This document shows, piece by piece, positions 25,052 through 33,526 of a stretch of DNA of 64,000 nt; positions within the stretch are counted from its first letter, which is position 1, and each line of letters opens with the position of its first letter. The translations under genes were made by a program, and so were the position numbers. The notes beneath the pieces were generated by a model. That model saw nothing but the letters and a program-made list of their open reading frames with translations, ran no database searches and had not been told where the DNA came from. Source of the stretch: JAFGAV01 sp041479055 (lineage in GTDB: Bacteria > Acidobacteriota > Aminicenantia > Aminicenantales > JAFGAV01); NCBI GenBank assembly GCA_963702835.1, contig OY969762.1, positions 3,038,001-3,102,000 on the forward strand, given 5' to 3'.

Positions 25052-25978
25052 ATGAAAAAATCACAAGTTCTTATAACGGCGGCAGCGGTCGTTTTGCTCT
25101 GCGCCGGGATTGTTTTTTCTCAGGCCTATAGGGGAAAGGGAAGGATCAAGGGATGGGTCAAGGATACGGACGGCAATCCCGTCCTGGCGGTGACGGTGAA
25201 ACTCTTCCACGTGAAGTCGGACAGCGGCTTCGAGGTCAAGACCGACGAGAAGGGGGAATGGACCGGCGCCTGGCTGAGGAACGGCTTGTGGTATCTGGAC
25301 TTCGATAAGGAAGGGTACATGCCCAAGCGTCTCAGCGTGGAGATCCACGAAGGCGGAAAGAACCCCGATCTGGACGTGGTCCTAAAGAAGACAAAGGCGC
25401 CCCTGGTCCCCAAGGAGGTTCTCGACCAGTTGGACAAGGGCAACGGCCTTTATAGCCAGGGGAAATTCGACGAGGCCATCGCTGAGTTTAAGGGTATCTT
25501 GGACAAGCGGCCCGAGTTCTACCAGATCAACATCAACATCGGCAACGCCCTTATGAAGAAAGAGGATTACGTCGCGGCTCTCGGCTACTACCAGAAGGTC
25601 CTGGACAAGGATCCCGCCAACGCCGAGGCCCTCATCTCCACGGGTAATTGTTATGTCGAGCTTAAGGACTTCCCCAAGGCCCTGGAGGCCTTCAAAAAGA
25701 TCGACAAGGCTGACATAACCGACCCGGTGGTCCTTTTCAACATCGGGACGATCTTCACCAACAACGGCGAGACGGACAAGGCCATCGAGTATTACAGCCA
25801 AAGCCTAGTGGTCAAATCCGACTTCCTGGATTCTGACTACCAGCTCGGCCTGGCCTATCTCGGCCGCAACGACAAGCCGAAAGCCCTGGACGCCTTCAAG
25901 AAATACCTGGAGCTGGACAACGCTTCGGAAAAAGCCGACCAGGTCAGGAAGTTCGTCGAATACCTGGAGAAAAACTAG
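25052..25978 (+). CDS. Exported carboxypeptidase-regulatory-domain and TPR protein
   Basis: The protein has 308 residues. A signal peptide (ending GIVFSQA) is followed by a beta sandwich of the carboxypeptidase-regulatory type (about 28-110: 'GRIKGWVKDTDGNPVLAVTVKL'). Five or so TPR units follow (about 125-300), for example 'GLYSQGKFDEAIAEFKGILDKRPEF', 'DYVAALGYYQKVLDKDPANAEAL' and 'DKPKALDAFKKYLELD'. This is a periplasmic protein-interaction scaffold with no catalytic part. It is the first gene of an operon with two sulfatase-like/TPR genes (10 bp and then a 4-bp overlap), so all three probably serve one envelope process. Confidence 0.8.
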   Translation: MKKSQVLITAAAVVLLCAGIVFSQAYRGKGRIKGWVKDTDGNPVLAVTVKLFHVKSDSGFEVKTDEKGEWTGAWLRNGLWYLDFDKEGYMPKRLSVEIHEGGKNPDLDVVLKKTKAPLVPKEVLDQLDKGNGLYSQGKFDEAIAEFKGILDKRPEFYQININIGNALMKKEDYVAALGYYQKVLDKDPANAEALISTGNCYVELKDFPKALEAFKKIDKADITDPVVLFNIGTIFTNNGETDKAIEYYSQSLVVKSDFLDSDYQLGLAYLGRNDKPKALDAFKKYLELDNASEKADQVRKFVEYLEKN

Positions 25979-25987
25979 CCCTCTTCG

Positions 25988-28105
25988 ATGACAATGAGCC
26001 GGCCCGTCTTCATTTGCCTCATTTCCGCTGTTGTCGTTCTGGGCCTGGCCCCTGCTCTCTCGGCCAAAGCCCCGCTCAAGCCGGAGCGGCTCAACCTCCT
26101 GTTCATCTCCGTTGATACCCTGCGGCCGGACTATCTGAGCTGTTACGGCGGGAAAGAGGTGGAGACCCCAAACATCGATTCTCTGACCAAAAAGGGAATT
26201 GTCTTTACGCGCGCCTTCGCCCACAACCCCCTGACTCTGCCCTCGCATGTGAACATGCTGACCGGGGTCACTCCCTTAGTCCACGGCGTCCATGATAACC
26301 TGGGCTTCCGCCTGGGCGATAAAGTCCCGACCCTGGCCGAGCACCTCAAGGCCAACGGCTACCGGACGGCTGCCGTGGTGGGGGCCTTCCCCCTGGATTC
26401 GCGATTCGGGCTCAGCCGGGGGTTCGACCTCTATGACGACTGGTATGGGGAGAAAAAAACGCAGGCCAACTTCTTTTTCGTGGAGAGGAAGGGCGAGGAG
26501 GTCATCGCCCGGGCTCTGGCCTGGCTGCAGGACCAGGGACAGACGCGCTGGTTCCTCTTCCTTCATCTCTTTGACCCCCACCAGCCCTATCTGCCGCCCC
26601 CGGCCTACCAGAAACGATATGCCGGGAATCTGTATGCCGGCGAAGTGGCCTATGTGGACGATTGCCTGGGACGTCTTTTCGATTGGCTGAAAGAGACCAA
26701 GCTTGCGGACAAGACCCTCATCGTCTTTACCTCCGACCACGGCGAGTCCCTGGGAGAGCACGGCGAAGAGAGCCACGGCTATTTCGCTTACAACAGCACC
26801 TTGCGCGTGCCCCTGATCTTCCAGGCGCCGCGGCTCTTCCAGGACGGCCGGGTCATCGAGGACGCCGTCTCCCACATCGACATATTTCCGACTGTGTGCG
26901 ACCTCCTGGGCCTCTCCAGACCCTCTCATCTGGAAGGCCAGTCCCTCCTTCCGCTGATGAAGTTACAACCATACACACCCCAGCCCATTTATTTTGAATC
27001 TCTGTCCGCCTTCTACAACCGCAACTGGGCGCCGCTGCGAGGGGTAATCATGAACGGCCATAAATACATCGACCTCCCCCTGGCCGAGCTGTATGACCTC
27101 AAAGCGGATTTTAAAGAGGAAAAGAATCTCTACTCCTCGGCCCAGGCAGCCCCCTTCAAAATGGCTCTCCGCCGGCTTCTTGACCGGGCAGCCGGCCGAG
27201 AGAAGGCCGCCTCAAGAAAACCAAGCCGGGAGGAGGAGCAGGCCCTGCGCAGCCTGGGCTATCTCGGCGGCAGCGGCGGCCGGCCGAAGGTTTTCCGCGC
27301 TGAAGACGACCTCAAAACCCTTCTGCCCCTCCACCTCAAATTGATGGAGGCGGCCACGCTTCACAACAAGGGCCAATCCGGGGAGGCGGTCAAAAGGCTT
27401 GAGGAATTGATCCTGGTTAAAAAAGACCTCACCACGGCCTATGAATACCTAGCCAACGTCTACTATCAGACGGGGAACCTGGCCAAGGCCGTGGAAACCC
27501 TGGAAAAGGGTGTCGCCTCCTGTCCTCCCCACTCCCAGATGCTGGGCAAACTGGGCATTTATCTTTCAGAAATGGGCGACCAGAAAAAGGCCATTCAGGT
27601 GCTCGAGGAAGCGGTTGCCCTCGACCCCGATGACGCCGAGATGTGGAATTATCTTGGCGTGGCCCATTGGAAGCTCAACGACCTGGACAAAGCCGAGCAG
27701 TTCTACCAGAAATCGTTAGCTTTGGACCCGGATTACGCCGGCGCCTTGAACAACCTCGGTTCCCTATACCTGACCCGCCAAGATCCGGATAAGGCTCTGG
27801 ACTTCTTCGACCGCAGCCTTCAGTTCGACCCCAACCTGGCTTCGGCCTACAACGGGAAAGGCACTGCCCTGGCCACGAGGGGACGCCTGGAGGAGGCCGT
27901 GGAGCTCTGGAAAAAAGCGGTGGCTTTGGAGCCCGGCCAGGCCATGGCCCTATACAACCTCGGGCTGGCCCTGGTGAAGCTAAATAGGCCGCAGGAAGCC
28001 CTGCCGTACCTTGAAAAATATGTGGAGCTGGTCCCGGCCGGCGACCCGGACAGGGCCCAGGTCATGCGCCTCATCGAATCCATCAAGAACAGATCTCCCC
28101 AATGA
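25988..28105 (+). CDS. Exported sulfatase-like (alkaline phosphatase superfamily) protein with TPR tail
   Basis: The protein has 705 residues. A signal peptide is followed by an alkaline-phosphatase-superfamily domain (about 34-400): metal Asp in 'LLFISVDTLRPDYLSCYG', nucleophile region 'NPLTLPSHVNMLTG' (Thr83), 'FLFLHLFDPHQPYLPP' and 'TLIVFTSDHGESLGEHGEESHG'. Seven or so TPR units follow (about 440-700). The sulfatase formylglycine motif C/S-x-P-x-R is replaced by T-x-P-x-H. A Thr nucleophile, as in phosphodiesterases and lipoteichoic-acid synthase relatives, is therefore more likely than sulfate-ester cleavage. Stop and next start overlap (ATGA). Confidence 0.85.
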   Translation: MTMSRPVFICLISAVVVLGLAPALSAKAPLKPERLNLLFISVDTLRPDYLSCYGGKEVETPNIDSLTKKGIVFTRAFAHNPLTLPSHVNMLTGVTPLVHGVHDNLGFRLGDKVPTLAEHLKANGYRTAAVVGAFPLDSRFGLSRGFDLYDDWYGEKKTQANFFFVERKGEEVIARALAWLQDQGQTRWFLFLHLFDPHQPYLPPPAYQKRYAGNLYAGEVAYVDDCLGRLFDWLKETKLADKTLIVFTSDHGESLGEHGEESHGYFAYNSTLRVPLIFQAPRLFQDGRVIEDAVSHIDIFPTVCDLLGLSRPSHLEGQSLLPLMKLQPYTPQPIYFESLSAFYNRNWAPLRGVIMNGHKYIDLPLAELYDLKADFKEEKNLYSSAQAAPFKMALRRLLDRAAGREKAASRKPSREEEQALRSLGYLGGSGGRPKVFRAEDDLKTLLPLHLKLMEAATLHNKGQSGEAVKRLEELILVKKDLTTAYEYLANVYYQTGNLAKAVETLEKGVASCPPHSQMLGKLGIYLSEMGDQKKAIQVLEEAVALDPDDAEMWNYLGVAHWKLNDLDKAEQFYQKSLALDPDYAGALNNLGSLYLTRQDPDKALDFFDRSLQFDPNLASAYNGKGTALATRGRLEEAVELWKKAVALEPGQAMALYNLGLALVKLNRPQEALPYLEKYVELVPAGDPDRAQVMRLIESIKNRSPQ

Positions 28106-30402
28106 AAAGACGGGCTTGTCTTGCGCTCTTCTTGATGGCCATGGCCTGCCTTTTAGGATTTCTTGCAGCCTGCCGGAGCAAGGAGGATATCTCCCGGCTG
28201 ACCGGCCAAGAGCCCATCAATGTGCTTCTCATCAGCGTAGACACCCTCCGGGCGGACCGGCTGGGCTGCTACGGCTATAAAGATATCGCCACGCCCGTTA
28301 TTGATGAAATGGCCAAGATGGGCGTGAGGTTCGAAAAGTGCATCAGCCAGACCCCCCTGACCCTGCCCTCCCACACGACCATGCTCACCGGGACGTATCC
28401 GGCCTTTCATGGCGTTAGGGACAACGGCGGGTTCCTCGTACCCCAGGACCTCGACACCCTGGCCGAAGTTTTCAAGGAGCACGGCTTCAAGACCGGCGCG
28501 GTGGTGGGCGCCTATGTTCTCGATTCCAAGTGGGGATTGAACCAGGGTTTCGACTTTTACTTCGACCGCTTCGATGTCAGCCGCAAGGAGGGGTTCTCCA
28601 TGGCCGATGTCCAGCGCCGGGGGGATGAGGTCATCGACCGGGCCCTCGAATGGCTGGACAAAAACAAGAAGGAACGGTTCTTTTTCTTTGCTCACCTCTA
28701 CGACCCGCACACGCCTTATGACCCTCCCAGCCCCTATCGGGAGCAATACAGCCAAGACCTCTATTTGGGCGAGATCGCCTACACCGACAGCCAGCTGGGG
28801 CGGCTGTGGAATTTTTTAAAAACGGAAGATTTACTTAAGCGGACCTTGGTCGTCTTCACCTCCGACCACGGTGAAAGCCTGGGCCAGCACGGTGAGTACA
28901 CCCACGGCTTTTTCATCTATCAGGCGTCCCTCCAGGTGCCCCTGATCATCGTCCTTCCCCAATCCCGACTGCGGGGCAGGACTGTATCCCAGGTCGTTTC
29001 GCTGGTAGACCTCATGCCGACAGTCCTGGGCCTGGCCGGCCTTCCTCTGCCCAAGGATGTCCAGGGACGAAGCCTCCTTCCTCTGCTCCAGGGGAAGGCC
29101 GATAGTTCCGCCCAGCCCTTGGCTTATTCAGAAAATTTCTATCCCCGTTTCCACTACGGCTGGAACGAGATTCAGAGCGTCCAGGACAACCGCTTCAAAT
29201 TGATCCTATCGCCCCAGCCCGAACTCTACGACCTCAAGAACGACCCGCAGGAAGCGAAGGACCTGGCCGGCCGGGAGCCGGCCGTGGTCCGCCGTTTGGA
29301 GAAACGGCTCAAGGAACTGGTGAGCTTATCCAGCCAGGGTCGGCTCCAGATTGATTATCATCGGACGGATGAAGAAACGCGCGAAAAGCTTGCTTCCCTG
29401 GGTTATATCGGGACCTTTGTCAAAACAGACATGACCGCCGGCCGGCCGCTGGCCAGCCCCCGGGACAAGATCCAGGTCTTCAACCAGATCTCCTCGGCCA
29501 AGGAGCTGAACCTTAAGGGCGAGCTCCGGGAGGCGGAACGGATCATGCTCGACGTCATCCGGCAAGAGCCGGAGATCATCGATGCCTATTTCATTCTGGG
29601 CAACATCTGTTTCAAGCAAAAGAAATATCGGGAGTCGATCCGCTGGTTCTCCGCTGCCCTGGACCGCAAGCCGGATTATGATTTCGTCGTCCTGAACATG
29701 GCCATCTCCTACATCGAGCTGCAAGACCTCCCCACGGCCGAGAAAATCTTGGCTGACTTCGTCGGCAAATTTCCCGCGGACTCCATCCTCTATTTGACCC
29801 TGGGGGAAATCAACCTCAAGCAGGAGGACTACCCGGAGGCCATCCGCTATTATCAGGAATGCCTCCGTCTTAACCCCAATTCCGCTGCCGCCTATAACAA
29901 CCTGGCCCGCGTCCACCTCATTCTGGACAAGGTCAGCGAGGCGCGATCTTATGCCCTCAAAGCCCTGGAGTTGAACCCCCAACTGAAGAACGTCCACTAC
30001 AACCTGGCCCAGGTCAACCAGGCGCAGGGCCAGCTGGCCGAGGCCGAGGCCGAATACAAGAACGAGCTGGAGTTCCATCCCGACAATTTCAACGCCAGCT
30101 TCAACCTGGCCCTCCTCTACCGTCAGAACAAGGACAGCCTCAACGAAGAGCGCTATCTACAGAAGGCCAGGGACGGCGACCCGCAGTTTCCCTTGAGCTA
30201 TGTCTTCCTGGGAGAGCTCTATTATCAAGAGGGCGGGAGGGATGAGGAAGCGATCGCGGAGCTGGAGAAGGGCGCCAGCCTGGGGCCGGATGTTCGCCAT
30301 CTTAAGCTGGCCTATTACCTGCTGGCCAAGATCTATCTTCGGCGGGGAGACCAGGCCCAGGCCTACCGCTACGCTCAAAAGATCCAGCGGCTAGGCAACT
30401 AG
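28102..30402 (+). CDS. Second sulfatase-like protein with TPR tail, lipoprotein
   Basis: The protein has 766 residues. Unlike its neighbour it has a lipobox (FLAAC, Cys24), so it should be membrane-anchored. The catalytic domain (about 38-420) parallels the preceding gene: 'NVLLISVDTLRADRLGCYG', 'TPLTLPSHTTMLTG' (Thr87 in place of the sulfatase Cys/Ser), 'FFFAHLYDPHTPYDPP' and 'LVVFTSDHGESLGQHGEYTHG'. TPR units run from about 455 to the end. The two genes are a tandem duplication that has diverged, coupled by ATGA. The stop codon shares the palindrome CTAG with the stop of the convergent VWA gene, so the genes overlap by 4 bp. Confidence 0.85.
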   Translation: MKRRACLALFLMAMACLLGFLAACRSKEDISRLTGQEPINVLLISVDTLRADRLGCYGYKDIATPVIDEMAKMGVRFEKCISQTPLTLPSHTTMLTGTYPAFHGVRDNGGFLVPQDLDTLAEVFKEHGFKTGAVVGAYVLDSKWGLNQGFDFYFDRFDVSRKEGFSMADVQRRGDEVIDRALEWLDKNKKERFFFFAHLYDPHTPYDPPSPYREQYSQDLYLGEIAYTDSQLGRLWNFLKTEDLLKRTLVVFTSDHGESLGQHGEYTHGFFIYQASLQVPLIIVLPQSRLRGRTVSQVVSLVDLMPTVLGLAGLPLPKDVQGRSLLPLLQGKADSSAQPLAYSENFYPRFHYGWNEIQSVQDNRFKLILSPQPELYDLKNDPQEAKDLAGREPAVVRRLEKRLKELVSLSSQGRLQIDYHRTDEETREKLASLGYIGTFVKTDMTAGRPLASPRDKIQVFNQISSAKELNLKGELREAERIMLDVIRQEPEIIDAYFILGNICFKQKKYRESIRWFSAALDRKPDYDFVVLNMAISYIELQDLPTAEKILADFVGKFPADSILYLTLGEINLKQEDYPEAIRYYQECLRLNPNSAAAYNNLARVHLILDKVSEARSYALKALELNPQLKNVHYNLAQVNQAQGQLAEAEAEYKNELEFHPDNFNASFNLALLYRQNKDSLNEERYLQKARDGDPQFPLSYVFLGELYYQEGGRDEEAIAELEKGASLGPDVRHLKLAYYLLAKIYLRRGDQAQAYRYAQKIQRLGN

Positions 30403-32573
30403 TCGGGAACGACGAAGGGGACGAAGGAGGAGACCGACTTCTGGGCCAGCAAGTCCGAGCAGGTCACCTTCAATTGATAGGACCCCGGAGGCAGCTCGGC
30501 CATCTGCCCTTCAAAGAAGAATTCATACACATCCGGTTCAGAGGAGGCCAATCCCTTGGTCAACCGGATCCCGGCCAGGAGGCTCGCCTTTCCGTCGGGA
30601 TCTATGGCCACGAAATGGACCATTACCTGGGGAGTGTTCGACTCCGGCTGAAGCTTCAGGTGATAAGCCCGGAAATAGATCCCTACCGGCGAATGCGGTT
30701 TGATCTCCGGAACGACGGCCGGGACGAAGTGGAGCGAGGGCAGGACAAAAGGATAGGCGATGGGAAGCCCCTTCATCTGTTTTCGTCCTGAAGGATTGTC
30801 CGGGTCGTAGCCGCGGGCCAGGATCCAATCCCGGTCGGGATCGACCAGGACGGGCGGGCTGATGGAGAAAGTTCTCTGGCCGAAGTCCGGGACGCCTATC
30901 TCCAGGATTTGGCTGCCGATCTCGCCGGTCAAACTGTTGCGGATGATGAATTTGACTTTGTAGTTGTCGCCCGGCCGGACCAGGAGCAGGTCATAGTACT
31001 TCAGCCCTTTGCTCTTCAGCCTGTCCTGCATCTTGGGGAGGTCAAGGCTCAGGCTCTGGTGAAAGAAATCCACGAACTCCCGGGAGCTGTTCAGAGCATA
31101 GCCGTAGAACTCCAGCTTGACCTCTTTGGCCTTCTCTCTCCCGGCCAGGAACTGCTCCCCCGGTACCCTGAGAACGACGGGGATTTGAGCGATGTGCTCC
31201 GTCCCCTGATAGGCCGTGGCCAAAGCCTGGAAGGCCAGGTCATCGGAGACGAGGTCCTTGGCGATGTATTCCACGAGCTGCATCTGCTTTTCAAAATCGG
31301 AATACTGGGCATAGGGTTTTTCGCCCTGAAGCGCTTTCCGGTAAGACAGCTGGAGTCCGGGCCGGTTCACTCTGACCTCGATCTTTTTGGACCCTTGGCT
31401 CTTAGCCCCTTTTCTCGGAGTGTAGCCCAGGAGATAGTAAGAGTTTGTCGCCCGCAGGATGTCCTCCAAGGGCAGGTTGAGGTCGTTCGTGTTCCGGAAG
31501 GCGAGGCCGCCCGTCTCGTGGGACAGGATGTTGAGGGTGTCTTGTCCCCGTCTCACCGTGGAGGTCTCCAGAGGAGTCCCCTCTACGGTATCCACCTGGC
31601 TCTCGCCCCTCAACCCGCCGATATCGACCGTGTGGACAACACAGTCGGAATTGGCCAGGCGGGCCAGCGTCTCCAAGAGGCCGGCCCGCAGCCCGGCCGA
31701 CCCGGCCAGATCGGTGTCCACCTTCCAGAGTTCCCGATTCATCAGGGCTTCTTCGGTTTTGTCCAGTTGGCCGATGGCTGAACCGGTGAGCACGGCCGAG
31801 TCAAAACCCTCCGAGAAATAGATGAGATGCTTTCGGCCGGAGACGATGTTGAGGGCCTGGGACAGGAGCTGGAAGGAGCCGATGAACTGGGAGGCATAGC
31901 CGCGCTCGGTCTCCCGGTCCAGGCGGCCCATTTCTTTCAGAACATCTTTGATCTGCTCGGTGATGTCTGAGGCGGATGTTTTTTGCCCGCCCGACGCCTG
32001 GGGCCGAGAGCTGGTCACATCCTGAAAAGGCTTGAACAAGAACCCGGCCGGGTCCTTGACCCGATGGGAAGCCTTGGCCAACCCCAGGGTGTCGAGAGCG
32101 GTCAGGGCCTGTTCTTTATCCTCGGTGAAGGGGGAGAGAATCTTGAGCCCGCTGAACACGGAGAAGGTGGCCACCCCCACCAGGTCGGTGGGCAGAGTCT
32201 TGTTCTGGACGAACCCCAGGGCCGCCTCCCTGGCCTTGAGCAGGCCCTTGAGGCTGGCGAAGGACAAGTCGAAAAGAAAAAAGAAGTGCCGCCTGGCGGC
32301 CGGATAGAGGCTGAATAGGCTGAGAGTCTCCGGGGAATCGTTCCGGATGAGGGCGAAATGGGTGAGCTTCTGCTCCGCCCCGTTTTCCAGTACGACGAAA
32401 TCCTCGGGTTTGAGGTCCAGGACAGGGTTTCCCTGCTTATCCAGGACATAGACGGGCAGGTCGACGACCACCACTTCGATTTCATGGCGAAGAGGCCGGT
32501 CCTGCGTTTGGCCGATGGCCGCCGGCAACAAGGCCAGGCTGAATGAAAAAAGGAGACAAAGCACTCTTTTCAT
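30399..32573 (-). CDS. Exported VWFA-domain protein of the acidobacterial type
   Basis: The protein has 724 residues. A signal peptide (1-21) is followed by a segment characteristic of acidobacterial VWFA-related proteins: 'EVVVVDLPVYVLDKQGNPVLDLKPEDFVVLENG'. The von Willebrand A domain (about 97-330) has a metal-site-like 'FLFDLSFASLKG' and 'KHLIYFSEGFDS'. The C-terminal half (about 400-724) is beta-rich and not assignable. It is the last gene of a minus-strand operon GWxTD-GWxTD-VWA, each pair overlapping by 4 bp. The same grouping occurs in Acidobacteriota and Aminicenantes; the function is unknown. Confidence 0.8.
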   Translation of the reverse strand: MKRVLCLLFSFSLALLPAAIGQTQDRPLRHEIEVVVVDLPVYVLDKQGNPVLDLKPEDFVVLENGAEQKLTHFALIRNDSPETLSLFSLYPAARRHFFFLFDLSFASLKGLLKAREAALGFVQNKTLPTDLVGVATFSVFSGLKILSPFTEDKEQALTALDTLGLAKASHRVKDPAGFLFKPFQDVTSSRPQASGGQKTSASDITEQIKDVLKEMGRLDRETERGYASQFIGSFQLLSQALNIVSGRKHLIYFSEGFDSAVLTGSAIGQLDKTEEALMNRELWKVDTDLAGSAGLRAGLLETLARLANSDCVVHTVDIGGLRGESQVDTVEGTPLETSTVRRGQDTLNILSHETGGLAFRNTNDLNLPLEDILRATNSYYLLGYTPRKGAKSQGSKKIEVRVNRPGLQLSYRKALQGEKPYAQYSDFEKQMQLVEYIAKDLVSDDLAFQALATAYQGTEHIAQIPVVLRVPGEQFLAGREKAKEVKLEFYGYALNSSREFVDFFHQSLSLDLPKMQDRLKSKGLKYYDLLLVRPGDNYKVKFIIRNSLTGEIGSQILEIGVPDFGQRTFSISPPVLVDPDRDWILARGYDPDNPSGRKQMKGLPIAYPFVLPSLHFVPAVVPEIKPHSPVGIYFRAYHLKLQPESNTPQVMVHFVAIDPDGKASLLAGIRLTKGLASSEPDVYEFFFEGQMAELPPGSYQLKVTCSDLLAQKSVSSFVPFVVPD

Positions 32574-33526
32574 GGGCGCTCGCTTTTCTTTATAGCAAAC
32601 TCGACCTTTTTCTTCAGTTCTTCTCCCGAAGCTCCATTTTGAAGAGTGATCCAGGCATCATAGCGACCCTCTTTGAGGAGCAGGGGAACGGACAGATCGT
32701 ACGACCGGCCGCTCAGTTTGAGGAGGTCGGTTTCGGAAAAAGAGAGCGGATAATCCTGATCATAGCTGGCCACCACGCGCCGCTCCGCATCGGTGATCCG
32801 CAGCCTTAGCTTCAGGGTGGCGTTCAGGCGTTTTTCTTTTTCGGTGAACCATAGCCTCCGGTAAGGGACCTGCAGGACGAGGAAGCGGAGGCCGCTTCGG
32901 TCCGTTCTCATAGTATGGGTGAAATCAAACAGAACCCGTCCGGCCGGGGAGGGTTGTGCCCCGCCCGACCGCCGGTTGAGGAGCGTGTTCAGCGACTCCA
33001 GCTCCTCAAGGCTCTGGGTCGCCAGCTCGAATTCTCCCGTCCCCCGGCTGTCCACAAAAAAGACCGGAGTCCCGTCGTAGTGCCAGATGATGGTGTCCCG
33101 TAGGATCTGGCGGTCGGCGTCCAGGTAGCCGCCTTTATACTGCTCTGTGCTGGTCGGAGGGCCGAGGAGGATGTAGATTCTTCCCCTGTCCGTCAGCCAG
33201 CCCGGCCTTCCTTCGCCCAGAAAAAGCCGGTCAGCCTCGGCGATTCGGGCCAGGTAAGCATCTTTGAACTCATTCTCCTCGGTGGAGGGGTCGGGGTCCC
33301 TTTTATCCCAGAAATCCTTAATGAAAGCCGCCCGCTCCGAGGCGGGGAGATTGAGGAACGTCTTCCTTTCTTGGGCAGTGATGATGTAGCGAACCTTGGA
33401 CAAGAAATCTTCCTCGCCGGGCGTAAGCCGGATGGAGGAAGCGGGCGCCGAACAGCGCGGCAGGGAGAGGACAGTCCCCAGGCCGAGGACAGCGCACAGC
33501 AGAAGCGTGGACAGGGGACGCGTCAT
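32570..33526 (-). CDS. GWxTD-domain exported protein (short form)
   Basis: The protein has 318 residues. A signal peptide with a Cys near residue 25 (LPRCSAP) may be a lipobox. The GWxTD core is clear: 'FLSKVRYIITAQERKTFLNLPASERAAFIKDFWDKRDPDPSTEENEF' leads to 'GRPGWLTDRGRIYILLGPPTS'. The C-terminal beta domain describes a hydrophobic sandwich ('LSFSETDLLKLSGRSYDLSVPLLLKEGRYDAWITLQN'). The domain is named for its motif and has no known activity. ATGA overlaps join it to both neighbours in the operon. Confidence 0.85.
   Translation of the reverse strand: MTRPLSTLLLCAVLGLGTVLSLPRCSAPASSIRLTPGEEDFLSKVRYIITAQERKTFLNLPASERAAFIKDFWDKRDPDPSTEENEFKDAYLARIAEADRLFLGEGRPGWLTDRGRIYILLGPPTSTEQYKGGYLDADRQILRDTIIWHYDGTPVFFVDSRGTGEFELATQSLEELESLNTLLNRRSGGAQPSPAGRVLFDFTHTMRTDRSGLRFLVLQVPYRRLWFTEKEKRLNATLKLRLRITDAERRVVASYDQDYPLSFSETDLLKLSGRSYDLSVPLLLKEGRYDAWITLQNGASGEELKKKVEFAIKKSERP

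Noticed and set aside
25988..30402. Annotating the two genes simply as sulfatases
   Set aside because: The Cys/Ser-x-Pro-x-Arg formylglycine site is absent in both; only the superfamily assignment is safe.
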